This document shows, in pieces, positions 61,895 through 64,000 of a stretch of 64,000 nucleotides of DNA. The notes beneath the pieces were generated by a model. It did not search any database, was not told the DNA's origin, and saw nothing but the letters and a program-made list of their open reading frames with translations. A program made the translations under genes and the position numbers. This DNA is from an uncultured Rhizobiaceae group bacterium (GTDB lineage: Bacteria; Pseudomonadota; Alphaproteobacteria; Rhizobiales; Rhizobiaceae): NCBI GenBank assembly GCA_947501445.1, contig CANMVS010000005.1:248001-312000 (forward strand). Direction: 5' to 3'. The stretch's first letter is position 1. Each line of letters begins with the position of its first letter.

Positions 61895-62935
61895 TCAGTT
61901 GAGATAGGCCCGGGTGATTGCACTGCCATCGGCCAATACGTTGACCGTACGGCCATTGGCCTTTGCTTCGCAGAACATGGCGAAACAATTGGTGACGCCG
62001 TCGGCGGCACCGGTTTTTATCTTGCGCCAGCCAACATTTTGAATCTGCGCCCAGGCATTTTGGCTGTCATGGGTCACAAAGGTGCGCAAAACCGATTTGT
62101 TGGTATGCCAGGTGAAATAAATCGCATGGATTGCGGCGATGTCACCGGCACTTAACGCCGAGCGTTGACCAATCGGTGTGCCTGGCGGAATGGTCACAAT
62201 TGTTGGCTGGCCATTCTTGGAAAATGCCGTCGCGCCATAATGCATGATTGAGCCATAGTCATAGGGGCCATAATCATCGCCATCAGTGACGTGTTGATTG
62301 AAGTTCCCGGATTTTCCAGAAGTGATATTGGCCCAGTTGATCGTGACATGGCTGTCACGGTCTTCACGGCTTTGTTCGTGCCACAGACCCAGCGCATGGC
62401 CAATCTCGTGTATCGTATTGCCTTTCGAGCAACCGCTGGCCAGATTGATATATTGTCGACCGCCGCGCATGCCAACCGATGAGGAGCAGCCACTGGCGGG
62501 GCGAAACCGAACATAATTGGGGTATTGCGCCGCATTGGCCGCCGTGCGCAGAACGAACTTCATATTCGTGTTCTGCTCCCAGTGGGCAATGGCATCGGTA
62601 ACACGCGCCTTGTTGGGCAGTGCCGCATCGATATCATAGGGCATGGTTGCATTGGGCCAGCGAAACTGATCGCCGGTGATGGCCACACCGCGCTGAATAT
62701 CAGCGGCGCGCTCCACCCCGTGACGGGCAATGGCCGAGCGGACAGCGGCGGCATTGGCCTCCATTTCCTCAACGGTCCCCAGCACAATGCAACCTTCAAA
62801 AATTGCCTGTCCGTCAACGGCGGTATATTGCACCGGTTTGTTGGTGAAGGTCGCGCCGGATATGTAACCGGTGCGCACATCATCGCCCGATAGCATGCCG
62901 TCATTTTCAGCATCATAATCATCATTTTTTGCCAT
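61895..62935 (-). CDS. Astacin-family (M12A) metalloprotease
   Basis: 346 residues with no signal peptide; the N-terminus is hydrophilic (MAKNDDYDAENDGM). The astacin zinc site HEIGHALGLWHE (residues ~176-187) continues SREDRD, and the Met-turn is SIMHYG (~229-234), whose Tyr is the fifth zinc ligand. A ~90-residue pro-region precedes the catalytic domain, as in other astacins. The last ~70 residues (276-346) are the module shared with the stand-alone gene and the M6 protease. An extracellular zinc endopeptidase with no Sec signal suggests type I or another leaderless export. Confidence 0.92.
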   Translation of the reverse strand: MAKNDDYDAENDGMLSGDDVRTGYISGATFTNKPVQYTAVDGQAIFEGCIVLGTVEEMEANAAAVRSAIARHGVERAADIQRGVAITGDQFRWPNATMPYDIDAALPNKARVTDAIAHWEQNTNMKFVLRTAANAAQYPNYVRFRPASGCSSSVGMRGGRQYINLASGCSKGNTIHEIGHALGLWHEQSREDRDSHVTINWANITSGKSGNFNQHVTDGDDYGPYDYGSIMHYGATAFSKNGQPTIVTIPPGTPIGQRSALSAGDIAAIHAIYFTWHTNKSVLRTFVTHDSQNAWAQIQNVGWRKIKTGAADGVTNCFAMFCEAKANGRTVNVLADGSAITRAYLN

Positions 62936-63004
62936 GATCGTGTCCTTTGCTGTCTTCGTGTTAATGGGACTTCATAGGTGTTGAAGCCGCTCAGGCATCC
63001 GGAC

Positions 63005-64000
63005 TTACAGGAGGTAACCCCGGGAAATAGTGGTGTCATCCGCATAGACGTTGACCGGGCGCGCGTTGGCCTTTGCTTCACAGAACATCGCGAAGCAATT
63101 GGTCACGCCATCGCCTGCACCTGTTTCAATCTTGCGCCAGCCAAGACCTTCTATCTGTGCCCAGGCGTTCTGGGCGTGATGGGTCGCATAGGTGCGCAAT
63201 ACCGCCCTGTTGTTGTGCCAGGTCGATGACGCCGTCGCGCCAACATTGATATTGGCGGTAATCGTGTTCCCCAAACGCTGGATATTGGTGACGGCTATGT
63301 TTGAGGCGCTGCCGGAATAACCATTGCTGTTGGGGCTTGAAGCGCCCGTAAAGGCATTTTTGCCACCATCGGGGAATGCATCAGAAGCATCGCCTGAATT
63401 GGCGTTGGTGTTGAGGTCACGGCGACCATCGGCCTGTTCAATATCCACCAGGTAATGGGATTCATCAGTATTGTTTGATTGGGCATCGTCAACGTGCTCA
63501 ATGATGCAGCCCTCACCCGGCAGATGCGTATCGAAGCCTGTCTGCTGGCGATTGGAAACAAGAAAATATTCCTGCGATCCGGCGCTGCCAACGGGCAGCT
63601 TGTAGACCTGCCCCTGATCCGCATAGGGCTGAATTGTGACGTCCTGCGCCGCGTTGAACACTGTTGTCGGGTTAATCCAACCGGCTTTCAGTTTGCACCA
63701 TGCTGTGGGATGGGCAGGTGTATTGCCGGCATTGTTCCAACTGCCGCCCGCCATCAAATCCCAGCGGCCGGTGCCGCGTGAACTATAGTCCGTGTCATAC
63801 AGATCGGGCCATTGCATCAGCAGATGACCAAGTTCGTGGGCCATCACGCCAACACGGCCATCTTCAGGTGCCATGAAATAGCTCTGAATGGTGACACCAT
63901 CGCGCACCATGGGCGCAATGCTCCATTTGTGTGACCAGATATCGCCGGTGTTGCCGCTGGCTTCACCGCCGGTTCCCGCGCAGATAATCACCAATGCATC
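63005..64000 (-). CDS. M6-family metalloprotease (N-terminus outside window)
   Basis: Partial: 331 residues to the window edge, beginning ALVIICAGTGGEASGN. The zinc motif is AHELGHLLMQWPDLYDTDY, and GTGRWDLMAGGSWNN follows; both are typical of M6 (immune inhibitor A-like) proteases. A central region with LVDIEQADGRRDLN and NSGDASDAFPDGG also fits the family. The last ~70 residues (HNNRAVLRTYATHHAQNAW, WRKIETGAGDGVTNCFAMF, ANARPVNVYADD) are the C-terminal module shared with the astacin protease and the stand-alone gene. Export signal not visible because the start is missing. Confidence 0.92.
   Translation of the reverse strand, partial: DALVIICAGTGGEASGNTGDIWSHKWSIAPMVRDGVTIQSYFMAPEDGRVGVMAHELGHLLMQWPDLYDTDYSSRGTGRWDLMAGGSWNNAGNTPAHPTAWCKLKAGWINPTTVFNAAQDVTIQPYADQGQVYKLPVGSAGSQEYFLVSNRQQTGFDTHLPGEGCIIEHVDDAQSNNTDESHYLVDIEQADGRRDLNTNANSGDASDAFPDGGKNAFTGASSPNSNGYSGSASNIAVTNIQRLGNTITANINVGATASSTWHNNRAVLRTYATHHAQNAWAQIEGLGWRKIETGAGDGVTNCFAMFCEAKANARPVNVYADDTTISRGYLL

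Noticed and set aside
1-64000. tRNA, rRNA, transposase or integrase genes
   Set aside because: None was recognised on either strand. The duplications at 38-44 kb therefore have no visible mobile-element driver in the window.

Overview
The window looks like a chromosomal segment of a pigmented, probably marine alphaproteobacterium, most likely of the Hyphomicrobiales. The basis is a zeaxanthin-type carotenoid cluster, a DUF1127 gene, ergothioneine biosynthesis genes, paired-hairpin dispersed repeats and overall gene style. No RNA gene or taxonomic marker is present, so this placement is an inference.

Layout. (1) 1-11.4 kb: end of a dienelactone-hydrolase-family gene, then carotenoid genes crtY-crtI-crtB (+), a small DUF1127 gene, crtZ, an ABC-2 exporter pair and crtE (-), then type 2 isopentenyl-diphosphate isomerase and an aldo/keto reductase (+). 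No ketolase (crtW) is seen, so the encoded product would be zeaxanthin. Class II HMG-CoA reductase at 22.7-24.0 kb suggests that precursors come from mevalonate. (2) 11.5-19.9 kb: a large ABC protein with a degenerate ATPase domain, a cyclic-nucleotide-binding protein, a CHASE2 adenylate/guanylate cyclase, a TPR-plus-barrel outer-membrane protein and a FecR protein. (3) 20.2-29.5 kb: a Zn/Cd/Pb P-type ATPase behind a MerR-type promoter, mvaA, and a sugar kinase with a complete sugar ABC importer. (4) 30.1-38.3 kb: a fused EgtB-EgtD ergothioneine enzyme, a cyclase-TolB-TPR protein, an RTX protein, and a MarR/MOSC pair facing an unknown secreted protein. (5) 38.3-44.0 kb: an accessory region of tandem, partly decayed gene units. 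It contains four short genes for double-glycine-leader peptides that no long-ORF scan would show, together with paralogous ~104-residue proteins, an acidic RTX-like protein, Excalibur-domain proteins and gene remnants. (6) 44.0-59.6 kb: a MARTX-like cluster on the minus strand, transcribed rtxH-like, giant rtxA (3537 residues), rtxC acyltransferase, rtxB ABC transporter, rtxD adaptor. (7) 59.6-64.0 kb: leaderless, probably exported proteins. An astacin protease and an M6 protease share a ~70-residue C-terminal module with a tiny stand-alone gene; a proline/acid-rich protein and a YbaY/YscW-like protein follow.

A dispersed ~103-bp repeat built of two hairpins occurs about ten times, usually at gene ends, and often supplies the stop codon itself. 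In one case its two ends provide the stops of two convergent genes.

The most novel item is the 38.3-44.0 kb region. Tandem double-glycine peptide genes have conserved leaders and unrelated cores, each sits behind a homologous divergent promoter, and the array lies beside a type I secretion operon whose transporter has a peptidase-like domain that appears unable to cleave such leaders.
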